Shown here one piece after another: positions 1-7,254 of a stretch of 64,000 nucleotides of DNA (within the stretch, counting starts at the first letter, position 1; each line of letters begins with the position of its first letter). Source of the stretch: Marivita cryptomonadis. Its GTDB lineage: Bacteria > Pseudomonadota > Alphaproteobacteria > Rhodobacterales > Rhodobacteraceae. The notes beneath the pieces are model-generated. The model did not search any database and was not told the DNA's origin. It saw only the letters and a program-made list of their open reading frames with translations. Both the position numbers and the translations under genes were made by a program. The DNA lies in assembly GCF_002115725.1 (NCBI RefSeq), contig NZ_JFKD01000002.1, positions 248,001 to 312,000 of the forward strand. Direction: 5' to 3'.

Positions 1-744
1 AGCTAGTCGGACTTGAGGAGTGGGCGCATCTTGGCGAAAGTTTAACGAGCGGAGCATCTCAGCAATGGTTTTCGTCAAAATTTCAAGCTTTGTGTCGCTA
101 TAAGGCTCCCCTTCCAAGAGCTTTCGAATCCATACAGGGTTCGAGCCCTTAGTCACTTTGGCCGACTTGTTTGCTGCAATGATGGCGCAAAGGAGCACAT
201 AAGTACTGTCATCCAGTTGTGGTTCGGTTGTGCTAAAGATGTTTCGAAGCCAATTGGTTTGTGGATCGACCACTTCCTGTGGAAGCAACGAGGAAATCAG
301 AGCCAAGTCGGGCTCGTTGAATAACGAGGCCGTCTCTGAAGAGAATGCGTTCAAGCTTGGGTTCGGGTTCCTAGAAGCAAGAAGACCGTCAAAGATTTTT
401 TTCTGAGGTGCAGTAGTAAACCTCAACTTGGCCAACGCCACAGAAAAAGGGCTAAGTTCAATGCCGATTGATGGCATTCCAAGTTCGTTTGCTGCGCTGA
501 GTGTGGTTCCCGCGCCGAAATATGGGTCCAGAACAATTTCACTTCGCTTTGTCGCCAATATGTTCAGCGCATCAAGTGCGAATGAACGCGAGAACGAAGC
601 GTACACCGAAACGAAGTGTCCGAACAAATTCTTGTCATGAATACTTGGCTTGGGCGAGTGCACTCTCTCCCAAGCATGGTGCCTTTCATTTGACTTCACC
701 GATTGGAACAAATCGGTAGGAATGTTTTTATCTCGTTCCCACAA
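1..744 (-). CDS. DNA methyltransferase (N6-adenine/N4-cytosine type), N-terminal part, cut by the window edge
   Basis: An open frame enters from the left edge and can be read back to a likely TTG start at 744, with AAGAGG upstream and an in-frame TAA at about 761-763. About 55-60 residues in, the peptide reads LDPYFGAGTTLSAANELG, a good match to motif I (DPFxGxGTT, AdoMet binding) of amino-methyltransferases, followed by an acidic residue in GIELS. The catalytic (D/N)PPY motif is not in the 248 codons seen. With motif I N-terminal, this suggests alpha- or gamma-type order with PPY beyond the edge. Base composition is more AT-rich than the rest of the window, which fits horizontal transfer. 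Whether it is an orphan, a restriction-modification partner or phage-derived cannot be decided here. Confidence 0.75.
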   Translation of the reverse strand, partial: MWERDKNIPTDLFQSVKSNERHHAWERVHSPKPSIHDKNLFGHFVSVYASFSRSFALDALNILATKRSEIVLDPYFGAGTTLSAANELGMPSIGIELSPFSVALAKLRFTTAPQKKIFDGLLASRNPNPSLNAFSSETASLFNEPDLALISSLLPQEVVDPQTNWLRNIFSTTEPQLDDSTYVLLCAIIAANKSAKVTKGSNPVWIRKLLEGEPYSDTKLEILTKTIAEMLRSLNFRQDAPTPQVRLA

Positions 745-812
745 TTCGGTGGTAACCTCTTAGGTTGTTGTGCAGGTGTCAGCGATGAGCGAGGCGGGTG
801 CCCAAATCGCTT

Positions 813-825
813 ACTAGGTCCTAGT
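813..825. repeat. Perfect inverted repeat ACTAGG-T-CCTAGT
   Basis: A 6-bp inverted repeat with a single central base lies in the 147-bp gap between the methyltransferase start and the end of the Fic gene. It could be an operator for the methyltransferase gene (some restriction-modification systems use controller boxes) or chance. No other gene is visible in this gap. Confidence 0.35.
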
Positions 826-891
826 TCATCCGCGCCGGTTTGTTAACCAGTTCGTTTCAAAGGCGCCTCAGGCCGGACGTCGGGTTTATTG

Positions 892-1497
892 TCATTTCGC
901 AGTTTCCTCTAGAAGGGCAACCAACGGCCCAAACGCGAACCGATCGGCCGCCCGCAGCGCCGCGATGTAGCGAGCCCGATGGTCGCTATCATCCGTCAAG
1001 GTACTGCCACCTGACCAGTCGATGAAGATATCCGGTTCAATCGCGGCGAGGTAGGCATCCGCCATAATCCGCGCCCAGCGTCCGTTGCCGTTGGCAAAGG
1101 GATGTACCCAGACCAGCTTGTGGTGGAAGCGTGCAGTTGCTTCCAGCGGGTCATAGGTGCCGTTGTCGCGCCAGTAGCGGGCATCGTCGAGGCAGGTGCG
1201 CATTTCGGTCGAGATGTACCAGACCGGCACGCCGATGTTCTTCTCTGTCAAACGATAGACACCCGCCCAATCCCAGACCTGGCCGAACAACCGCTTGTGG
1301 ACCTCGCGGGCGGCATCGTCGGTCAGGATGTCGAAAGACCTGGGCCGCCGGTCCAGCCAGGTCAGCCCCTCGATGATGTTTTCACCCTCCAGCTCGTTCA
1401 GCTCGCCGCGCGTTGTGATGTGCTTGGCCTTGAGGCCAAGCAGCTCGTCAGGTGTGAGTGGGGTCGCGCCGGTAGGCTCGTGCAGCTCTAAGGTCAT
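892..1497 (-). CDS. Mobile mystery protein B, Fic-family enzyme
   Basis: This 201-residue protein carries the Fic core HPFANGNGRWAR at residues 132-143, which has the catalytic His132, the GNGR phosphate loop and Arg143. Fic enzymes usually transfer AMP or another phosphate-containing group to hydroxyls of target proteins. At position 136 there is Asn where AMPylating Fic proteins have Asp or Glu. The pairing with the upstream gene identifies the mobile mystery A/B family, which is commonly found near mobilization genes. The ATG overlaps the upstream gene's stop by 4 bp (ATGA), so the two are translationally coupled. An ELEGEN stretch at 35-40 recalls the Glu-Gly of the Fic self-inhibition helix, but the preceding Ser/Thr is absent. 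A toxin-antitoxin role is inferred. Confidence 0.85.
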   Translation of the reverse strand: MTLELHEPTGATPLTPDELLGLKAKHITTRGELNELEGENIIEGLTWLDRRPRSFDILTDDAAREVHKRLFGQVWDWAGVYRLTEKNIGVPVWYISTEMRTCLDDARYWRDNGTYDPLEATARFHHKLVWVHPFANGNGRWARIMADAYLAAIEPDIFIDWSGGSTLTDDSDHRARYIAALRAADRFAFGPLVALLEETAK

Positions 1498-1955
1498 TTC
1501 CAGAAATCCCTCGGCATCTCGCGGGCAATTTCGCTCGCGAGTTCCTCGATCATCTCTTCCTGGCTGCGCAGGCCTTCGGTCTGCTCTTCCAAAGCCATGT
1601 GCGCGCGGGTGCGCTGGATGATGCGTCTGGCCTTCTTGCGAGCTTGCGCCATGATGATTTCCTCAACCGGGCCCTTGTTCGGGACGATCCCGTAAACCAA
1701 CTTGCCGCCCATGGCCTCAGCCATCTTGTCGAGCTGGTTTAGAGAAATCGTCCCGGCCTGCTCGTTCTGGATTGAGCTGTAGATGCTGTTCCTGGACACA
1801 CCCAACCGCTCGGCTAGAGCCGGTGCACTCATGCCGATGGCTTCCTGGAAAGTCGCAATCCAGCCTCCAAGTGGCTTGGCGAGGGCTTGAGCCACCTGCC
1901 TGGCCTGATTGATCTTGCCTTCTGCTTGCCGTTGTTTTGCACGTGAAACGGACAT
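1494..1955 (-). CDS. Mobile mystery protein A, helix-turn-helix partner of the Fic protein
   Basis: A helix-turn-helix of Xre type (SAPALAERLGVSRNSIYSSI) is followed by a basic, helical C-terminal half. The family always occurs with mobile mystery protein B and is presumed to be its antitoxin or autoregulator. The chosen start is the ATG at 1955, with AAAGG upstream; an in-frame ATG at 1979 would add 8 residues. The downstream fic gene overlaps by 4 bp. Three inverted repeats stacked just upstream (1982-2060) are natural operators for this protein. Family assignment is firm; the antitoxin function is inferred from gene order. Confidence 0.82.
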   Translation of the reverse strand: MSVSRAKQRQAEGKINQARQVAQALAKPLGGWIATFQEAIGMSAPALAERLGVSRNSIYSSIQNEQAGTISLNQLDKMAEAMGGKLVYGIVPNKGPVEEIIMAQARKKARRIIQRTRAHMALEEQTEGLRSQEEMIEELASEIAREMPRDFWK

Positions 1956-1981
1956 CTGCCAACCTTTGGTTTTGCACATCA

Positions 1982-2060
1982 GACATTATTGTAATGTCAA
2001 AGTATGGCATTTCATTGCTTATCGCAATGCTAGGATATGGCATAATGCATTCATATGCCA
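1982..2060 (-). promoter_or_regulatory. Stacked inverted repeats upstream of the mobile mystery A/B pair
   Basis: Three inverted repeats follow one another. GACATTA-TTG-TAATGTC is at 1982-1998 (7-bp arms). CATTGC-TTATC-GCAATG is at 2013-2029 (6-bp arms). TGGCAT-N11-ATGCCA is at 2038-2060 (6-bp arms), with AATGCATT in its spacer. The octamer TATGGCAT also occurs directly at 2003-2010 and 2036-2043. The segment is AT-rich and lies immediately upstream of the mmpA start, as expected of an autoregulated toxin-antitoxin promoter. Confidence 0.6.
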
Positions 2061-2088
2061 ATCCCTGACATGGCAAAACTCACTCGAC

Positions 2089-3645
2089 TCAATGCGTCAG
2101 CCCCCGGTCCATGTCCCGATCCTGCACTTCTAGCTCTGTCTCAGCCTCTCTTCGGCGTCCCTCACTAAGCTCAAGCTCTCGTTCAACTTCGCGTCCAGCG
2201 CGTTGTAGGTAACCTCTTCGCTCAGCAAGCCACGCAACGCCTGCATTGACGCGATCTGCGAGCGTATGAGCAACGTCGCGCAGGCCGCGATACCATCCAA
2301 CTGGACTTGCAGCCTCTTCGTCGAGCGCGCCTCCAAGCCGCTCAATTCCGCGGCTGAGGTTTCGCAGGCCGTCACCAACCGCTCGACGCAGGCGAGCAAG
2401 TCGCGTTCCAAGGCTGTCAGGGGTGCCGTCATCTATTCCTCCTCGATCTTGATGCAGATGACCGGCGTTCCGGCCAGTGTGCAGGTTTTCAGCTCGGTCC
2501 TGTCGGGGTCCAGCGTCAGCCAGGTCTGCTCCCCCCGGTCGATCCGCGTCAGGCCCAGTTCCGTCAGCTCCGAGCGCGTCAGCAACGCCGTCCAGAACCA
2601 GCTCGCGGCCATCATCGAGGCGATCCCCGTCACGATCAGCCCCGAGATCACCCAGGGCGAGATCGTCAGCCAGCGCCTGATCTGCTCGGTCCGTGTCTCG
2701 AACAAGCTCCTGTTCTCGTTCAGGAAGCGGCGCGTATCGTTCTCGATGGTACGCCGCGCGTCGCTCGCAATGGCCGTCAAATCGGTCCTGAAGCTCTCCA
2801 GCTGGGATGCCATCGAGGCGGCGTAGTCCTGACGTATCGTGTCCAGCTCCGCGTTCAGCTTCTCGCTCAGCCGGGTCGGCTTGCCAGTCTTCATGGAAAA
2901 TCTCTCCTTTCAGGCGCCAGCGCTCGCCGGTCTCGGGGTCCCGTGCGGTCAGGTAGGTCTTGCCGACGCGGGGAAGGTCGAAGCCAGCGTCGGCAAGGGC
3001 ATCGAGCATGCTGGTACGATCCTCGATCAGACCCATCGATATCTGATCGAGGATCCACGTATGCAGCTCGTCCCGCCCCTGGGCGCGGGTCGGGGCCTCG
3101 ATGGTGTCGCGGACCTCCTGCGCGCGCTCCAGCTTCATCGGGTCGGCCCAGCCGTGGCGCTGGTTCATCAGGTCGCGTAAGGAGTCAAACGCGTCCTGAT
3201 AGCCCGGTGGCGCGATGTTCAGGCTGCGGCCCGTGGTCAGTTCCAAGCGTGGGGTGCAGAAATGCAGTTCCACGCGGTCTTCGTGGCTGTGGCGGACCCA
3301 GAGCATGTCATATTGCTCGCCGTCCAGCCCGGCGAAGGCCAACTGCTCGAATGCGTCCATGACCTCGGCCTGCTGCGCCTCGCTGGGCGCGTCCTGAGCC
3401 GCAAAGCTGATCACGCCCGCGCGGTAGGTCCATTGGTGGCGGCTGGCGTCGATCAGCGCCTCGGTGCGGCTGGGGTCGCCGCGCAGCACCTCGGGCAAAG
3501 GGTCGCGCGTGACGGTCAGCGGCTGGCCATCGGCATCGCGGATCAGGTCGCGGTTGCCGTCGTAGGCCAGCACGCGCTCGGCCACGAGGTATCCGACCGG
3601 CCCCGCGCCCGCGCCCTTGCCATTGGGGAAGAACTTGATCAGCAC
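2089..3645 (-). CDS. mobA: MobA/MbeA-type relaxase (ColE1-like, MOBP5/HEN group)
   Basis: This 518-residue relaxase starts at a GTG overlapping the mobC stop by 7 bp. The N-terminus (KFFPNGKGAGAGPVGYL) closely resembles ColE1 MbeA, including Tyr19, the position that attacks the oriT strand. The metal-site signature is at H119, E126 and H128, with the same spacing as ColE1 H97-E104-N106 but His in place of the final Asn. The C-terminal half is low-complexity and rich in Asp, Arg and Gly. Its codons also encode the MbeB- and MbeD-like genes in another frame, which probably explains the odd composition. Expected role: nick oriT and lead the strand during mobilization by a helper conjugation system. 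No oriT was recognised. Confidence 0.88.
   Translation of the reverse strand: MLIKFFPNGKGAGAGPVGYLVAERVLAYDGNRDLIRDADGQPLTVTRDPLPEVLRGDPSRTEALIDASRHQWTYRAGVISFAAQDAPSEAQQAEVMDAFEQLAFAGLDGEQYDMLWVRHSHEDRVELHFCTPRLELTTGRSLNIAPPGYQDAFDSLRDLMNQRHGWADPMKLERAQEVRDTIEAPTRAQGRDELHTWILDQISMGLIEDRTSMLDALADAGFDLPRVGKTYLTARDPETGERWRLKGEIFHEDWQADPAEREAERGAGHDTSGLRRLDGIPAGELQDRFDGHCERRAAYHRERYAPLPEREQELVRDTDRADQALADDLALGDLGADRDGDRLDDGRELVLDGVADALGADGTGPDADRPGGADLADAGPRQDRAENLHTGRNAGHLHQDRGGIDDGTPDSLGTRLARLRRAVGDGLRNLSRGIERLGGALDEEAASPVGWYRGLRDVAHTLADRVNAGVAWLAERRGYLQRAGREVERELELSEGRRREAETELEVQDRDMDRGLTH
2130..2432 (-). CDS. MbeD/MobD-like mobilization accessory protein, nested inside mobA
   Basis: A 100-residue, largely helical, probably coiled-coil protein lies wholly within the relaxase gene in a different frame. 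Its ATG directly abuts the stop of the MbeB-like gene (TAG-ATG), and the two share a frame. In ColE1 the mbeB and mbeD genes are likewise contained within mbeA, so order, nesting and size all match. ColE1 MbeD is needed for mobilization and has a role in entry exclusion. The assignment rests mainly on gene position because sequence similarity in this family is weak. Confidence 0.65.
   Translation of the reverse strand: MTAPLTALERDLLACVERLVTACETSAAELSGLEARSTKRLQVQLDGIAACATLLIRSQIASMQALRGLLSEEVTYNALDAKLNESLSLVRDAEERLRQS
2433..2894 (-). CDS. MbeB/MobB-like membrane-anchored mobilization protein, nested inside mobA
   Basis: This 153-residue protein lies in another frame inside mobA. A helical N-terminal half (about residues 8-80) is followed by one strong transmembrane helix (SPWVISGLIVTGIASMMAAS, about 83-102) and a short C-terminal domain containing two Cys. 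ColE1 MbeB stabilises the relaxosome and associates with the membrane, consistent with this layout. The ATG is preceded by a purine-rich AAAGGAGA, a good ribosome-binding site, which supports real expression. With its downstream neighbour it makes about 765 bp of this locus dual-coding. Confidence 0.7.
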   Translation of the reverse strand: MKTGKPTRLSEKLNAELDTIRQDYAASMASQLESFRTDLTAIASDARRTIENDTRRFLNENRSLFETRTEQIRRWLTISPWVISGLIVTGIASMMAASWFWTALLTRSELTELGLTRIDRGEQTWLTLDPDRTELKTCTLAGTPVICIKIEEE

Positions 3646-4097
3646 CGCCGCGCCTCATCGAGGAGCTTGGCAAGCTGACGTTCGATCACCAACAGGCGGC
3701 GCGCGACGGTCAGGCTGTCGAGGTCGGTGCGGCCCACCAGCATCGCGCGGTTCAGCCAGCGCGCAATCTGGTTGAGGTTTCCGCCGATGCGCCCGACGGC
3801 CAGCACCAGCGCCGGATCGACGCGCGGCACGGGCTTGCGGCGGCGCGCCTCGGTCAAGCCAAGCGCCTCACGCAAGAGCGTTGAGGCGGGTAGTCCCGCA
3901 GCCTCGGCCTTGGCCCGCAGCTCGGCTTTCTCAGCCGCCGTGCAACGGAAGACGAAGGTCTCCGTCAGCGGCTCCTTTGCGCGGGTCTTGCCCGCGCCGG
4001 TGGGGTTCGAAGGGGAGGCTTGCCGCCCCTCGCAAGGTCCAGTGTCAGAAGCGCCAGCGTATGACATGGGTCGCCTTGCTGTTTCCTCAGACCGCAT
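3639..4097 (-). CDS. mobC: MobC/MbeC-type relaxosome accessory protein
   Basis: The C-terminal region contains the MobC-family hallmark GGNLNQIARWLN, preceded by a segment typical of the ribbon-helix-helix DNA-binding part (FRCTAAEKAELRAKAEAAGL). MobC proteins bind oriT and assist the relaxase. The likely start is the ATG at 4097, overlapping the end of the upstream Rep-like gene, which gives 152 residues; the frame is open further upstream. The stop overlaps the mobA start. The first 50 residues are poorly structured and the true start could be internal (MSYAG). Confidence 0.8.
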   Translation of the reverse strand: MRSEETARRPMSYAGASDTGPCEGRQASPSNPTGAGKTRAKEPLTETFVFRCTAAEKAELRAKAEAAGLPASTLLREALGLTEARRRKPVPRVDPALVLAVGRIGGNLNQIARWLNRAMLVGRTDLDSLTVARRLLVIERQLAKLLDEARRC

Positions 4098-4938
4098 GAC
4101 GGTTCTCCCCCACGGTCGGGGCAACATCCTGCGCAAGACGCGATGCGCGCTGCATCTGACGCTGTGCAAAGGACGCGATGCGGGGTGCAGAAGGCGCGGT
4201 GCATGCGCCATCCTGCGCCTGACGGATGACATCCCGCAGAAGACGCAACTGCGCCTGCCATTCCGCGCTTTCCACCGGGGCCGGTGTCCGGGCCGGAAGC
4301 CAGAAGCCCAGATGATGCTCGTGCGGCGACAGGGGCAGGCTGCGCTCCAGCGTGGTCATCCCTTCCCGGGCCAGCCGTGCATCCCAGTCCCGGACAAAGC
4401 AGATGCCCCTCGGGACAAACACCAGGTCCGGGCGCGTTCCGCCGGATAGCCCTTCATCGGGCAAATCCGGCGCGGACGCGCGCCCCTGTTCTTTTCTAAG
4501 TTCTTGTTCTCTGTTCGGGGGGCGATCCTGTCCCCCTTTGCCGGACAGGTCTGTCCCGCTTTGTGGACAGGAGTGTCCCCCTTTGGCGCGGCTAAGCGGG
4601 ACAACCTTGTCCCCCTCCCGGCGGCGTTCGGTCGCCCGTCTCATGGCGGCCTCGGTCGGTCGGTAGCGCGACGATTTCCCTTTATTGGTCCCGCGCTCCA
4701 CGGTCATGTAGCCTGCCGCCTCGACCTTGTTCAGCGCCCGCTTGACCGACTTGGCGTGCTTGCCGATGGCCGCGCCGATGGTCTCGAAGGACGGGCGGCT
4801 CTCGCCGGTCTCGTGGTCCGCATGGGCTAGCGCCAGGTAGAGAGCGACTCGCAGGGCGTTGTCGTCCAGCGCGTGGTCGGTGACCATCTCGAGCAGGTAT
4901 TGTAGCTTGATCTTGCAGAAGGGCAGAACCTCAGACAT
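4087..4938 (-). CDS. Winged-helix protein resembling plasmid replication or partition proteins
   Basis: The first 100 residues form a winged-helix of the kind found in plasmid and phage replication proteins. RPSFETIGAAIGKHAKSVKRALNKVEAAGYMTV contributes the recognition helix and GTNKGKSSRY the wing. The middle (about 120-180) is Gly/Pro/Cys-rich and low-complexity. The position at the head of the mobilization operon, overlapping mobC, suggests a replication initiator or regulator of a mobilizable plasmid. No iteron array sits beside it, so initiator function is unproven. Confidence 0.6.
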   Translation of the reverse strand: MSEVLPFCKIKLQYLLEMVTDHALDDNALRVALYLALAHADHETGESRPSFETIGAAIGKHAKSVKRALNKVEAAGYMTVERGTNKGKSSRYRPTEAAMRRATERRREGDKVVPLSRAKGGHSCPQSGTDLSGKGGQDRPPNREQELRKEQGRASAPDLPDEGLSGGTRPDLVFVPRGICFVRDWDARLAREGMTTLERSLPLSPHEHHLGFWLPARTPAPVESAEWQAQLRLLRDVIRQAQDGACTAPSAPRIASFAQRQMQRASRLAQDVAPTVGENRHAV

Positions 4939-5203
4939 TGGCCCCTCCCGCGATTGCGATCACAGGCGCGATCTGGTATCTATTCTGCGCAAACTTTTCG
5001 ATTTGGCCGTTGACGCGGGTGCCAGCCCAGTCAGCGGCCTTTCGGTTTCTTGGCCCCCTGAAACGGTTCGCCAGAGGCCCGAAAAGCCTAATCAAATCAA
5101 GGGATGGGTTTTTCCGGTTCGCCAGCGCAAGCCGTTGATTTCCCTCACCCCGCACAGTCCTGCACGGCTCACCACTGATCTTCTCAAAAATGCAGCTTCG
5201 CAT
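4931..5203 (-). CDS. Hypothetical 90-residue protein upstream of the Rep-like gene
   Basis: A short basic open frame has its stop overlapping the start of the Rep-like gene (AATGTCTGA). That suggests translational coupling, but codon quality is unremarkable. No recognised domain; several Arg/Lys-Asn clusters could bind nucleic acid. It may be a real small plasmid gene or a chance frame in the leader of the downstream operon. Confidence 0.35.
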   Translation of the reverse strand: MRSCIFEKISGEPCRTVRGEGNQRLALANRKNPSLDLIRLFGPLANRFRGPRNRKAADWAGTRVNGQIEKFAQNRYQIAPVIAIAGGANV

Positions 5204-5336
5204 AGGGATATCCGCGGTACATCGTGGGATATTTTTGTGTCGTACCCCTTGTGGGGGCGGTCTGTCTTCCTACGTTGTTGCGAGTGATTTGCATTTTCAA
5301 AACTGAACAGGCATAGTCAACACGGAGGGTCAAAAC
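5204..5336. other. Intergenic boundary between the mobile island and the sit operon
   Basis: The heptamer GGGATAT occurs twice (5205-5211 and 5226-5232), 21 bp apart, and CCCC-TTGT-GGGG forms a short inverted repeat nearby (about 5255-5266). The right part (5280-5310) is AT-rich with GATTTGCATTTTC and is the likely sitA promoter. A Mur/Fur-type metal-responsive operator would be expected here, but no confident match was found. Confidence 0.3.
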
Positions 5337-6239
5337 ATGAGAACGAAGTTCACCGCGCTGGTATCGGCCGGGCTTTTGGCTGTCGCGGCCAGTGGGGCGA
5401 CAGCGGACGAGAAGATGAAAGTGGTCACCACCTTTACCGTTCTTGCCGATATGGCGGCGAACGTGGCAGGGGATGCCGCCGAAGTGGTGTCGATTACCAA
5501 ACCAGGCGCAGAGATTCACGGCTATGAGCCGACCCCGCAAGATATCGTGCGGGCCTATGACGCCGATCTGATCCTGTGGAACGGGCTCAACCTCGAACTA
5601 TGGTTCGAGCAATTCGTCTCCAATCTGGAAGATGTGCCGTCTGTCACGCTCAGCGATGGCATCGACCCGATCTCGATCTCGTCAGGCAGTTACGAAGGCA
5701 AGCCCAACCCGCATGCCTGGATGGGACTGGATAACGCTCTGATCTATATCGACAATATCACCAAAGCCTTTGCTGATGCTGACCCGGACAATGCCACGAT
5801 CTATGCCGCGAACGCCGACCGCTACAAAGCCGAGCTGCGCGCCACGATCGAACCGCTGCGCGCGGCGGTCGCGGCCATTCACGAAGACCAGCGTTGGCTG
5901 GTGACCTGCGAAGGCGCGTTCAGTTACCTTGCGCGCGACATGGGATTGAAAGAGCTGTATCTCTGGCCGATGAACGCCGACCAGAACGGCACACCTCAGC
6001 AGGTCCGCGCGGTGATCGACGGTGTCCGGGACAATGACATCCCAGTTGTTTTCTGCGAAAGCACCGTCAACACCGCTCCGGCGGAACAGGTCGCGCGCGA
6101 AACGGGTGTCACCTATGGCGGCGTGCTCTATGTCGATTCGTTGAGCGAGGAAGGCGGTCCGGTGCCGACGTACCTTGACCTGCTGACCGTGACGACCCGC
6201 ACCGTTGCCGAAGGTCTGACCACCGCCGTCAGCAACTAG
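5337..6239 (+). CDS. sitA: Manganese/iron ABC transporter, periplasmic substrate-binding protein
   Basis: This 300-residue protein of the cluster A-I (SitA/PsaA/ZnuA) family has a Sec signal peptide with cleavage near residue 23. The four metal ligands are visible: His61 (IHGYEPTPQD), His126 (NPHAWMG), Glu192 (CEGAFSYLA) and Asp267 (YVDSLS). The His-His-Glu-Asp set and the absence of a His-rich loop favour Mn(II)/Fe(II) over Zn(II). An AGGGTC lies before the ATG. It is first gene of sitABCD, with a 115-bp gap before sitB that contains an imperfect hairpin (AGGCCCGCAG...CTGCGGGC). Confidence 0.93.
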   Translation: MRTKFTALVSAGLLAVAASGATADEKMKVVTTFTVLADMAANVAGDAAEVVSITKPGAEIHGYEPTPQDIVRAYDADLILWNGLNLELWFEQFVSNLEDVPSVTLSDGIDPISISSGSYEGKPNPHAWMGLDNALIYIDNITKAFADADPDNATIYAANADRYKAELRATIEPLRAAVAAIHEDQRWLVTCEGAFSYLARDMGLKELYLWPMNADQNGTPQQVRAVIDGVRDNDIPVVFCESTVNTAPAEQVARETGVTYGGVLYVDSLSEEGGPVPTYLDLLTVTTRTVAEGLTTAVSN

Positions 6240-6354
6240 GCGGCGCAGAACCGGATACAAAGGCCCGCAGCTGCAAGGCTGCGGGCGCACCCATGTCAGG
6301 ACCAAGCGCCTGCAACTCCGTCAGGCCAAAGGCCTGCAACACTAAGGACACGCC

Positions 6355-7254
6355 ATGCTCGATGAGCAGAGCCAGACGACCCGGACCACCAGCAGCGCGG
6401 CAAAGGGCGGCGGTCTGTCCGCACAGGACGTGACCGTCACATATCGCAACGGCCACACCGCGCTTTGGAACGCCAGTTTCGAAATCCCGCGCGGCACCGT
6501 GACGGCGCTTGTGGGCATCAACGGCGCGGGCAAGTCCACGCTGTTCAAGGCGATCATGGGGTTTGTGCCTGCCGCCAAGGGCGAGATTCGCATCCTGGGA
6601 CTGACCGTCAAAGAGGCGCTGGCCCGCAATCTCGTGGCCTACGTGCCGCAATCCGAAGAGGTGGACTGGGCCTTCCCGGTGCTGGTCGAAGATGTCGTGA
6701 TGATGGGCCGCTACGGCAAAATGGGGTTTCTGCGTCGCCCCAAAGCCGCCGACCACGCAGCGGTCGATCAGGCGCTGGCCCGCGTAAACATGACCGAGTT
6801 CCGCCACCGCCAGATCGGTGAACTCTCCGGCGGCCAGCGCAAGCGCGTATTCCTTGCACGCGCCTTGGCACAGGACGGGCAGGTGATCCTGCTGGATGAA
6901 CCGTTCACAGGCGTAGACGTCAAAACCGAGGACCAGATCGTTGCGTTGCTGCGCGAACTCCGCGACGAAGGCCGGGTGATGTTGGTCTCGACCCACAATC
7001 TCGGGTCGGTTCCCGAATTCTGCGACCGCACGGTTCTGGTGAAAGGCACTGTGCTCAGCTACGGCCCGACCGAGACCACCTTCACCCGCGAGAACCTTGA
7101 ACAGGCGTTCGGCGGAGTGCTGCGCCACTTCACGCTGGGCGGTGATGCGTTGCACGACGACGAAGACGCCCGTGCAATCACGATCTTTACCGACGATGAA
7201 CGCCCCTTCGTGCAATACGGCGACAAGACCCAGATCACGGAAAGCAAACCGTGA
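6355..7254 (+). CDS. sitB: Manganese/iron ABC transporter, ATP-binding protein
   Basis: ABC ATPase with Walker [10 protein letters not shown] (54-62), signature LSGGQ (157-161) and Walker B VILLDE (177-182). It energises the SitCD permease. The stop codon overlaps the start of sitC by one base (TGATG). At 299 residues it is longer than many family members, having extensions at both ends. Confidence 0.93.
   Translation: MLDEQSQTTRTTSSAAKGGGLSAQDVTVTYRNGHTALWNASFEIPRGTVTALVGINGAGKSTLFKAIMGFVPAAKGEIRILGLTVKEALARNLVAYVPQSEEVDWAFPVLVEDVVMMGRYGKMGFLRRPKAADHAAVDQALARVNMTEFRHRQIGELSGGQRKRVFLARALAQDGQVILLDEPFTGVDVKTEDQIVALLRELRDEGRVMLVSTHNLGSVPEFCDRTVLVKGTVLSYGPTETTFTRENLEQAFGGVLRHFTLGGDALHDDEDARAITIFTDDERPFVQYGDKTQITESKP

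Noticed and set aside
4939..5336. oriT nick region or iteron origin for the mobilization module
   Set aside because: No convincing nick consensus and only two short direct repeats, too little for an origin call.
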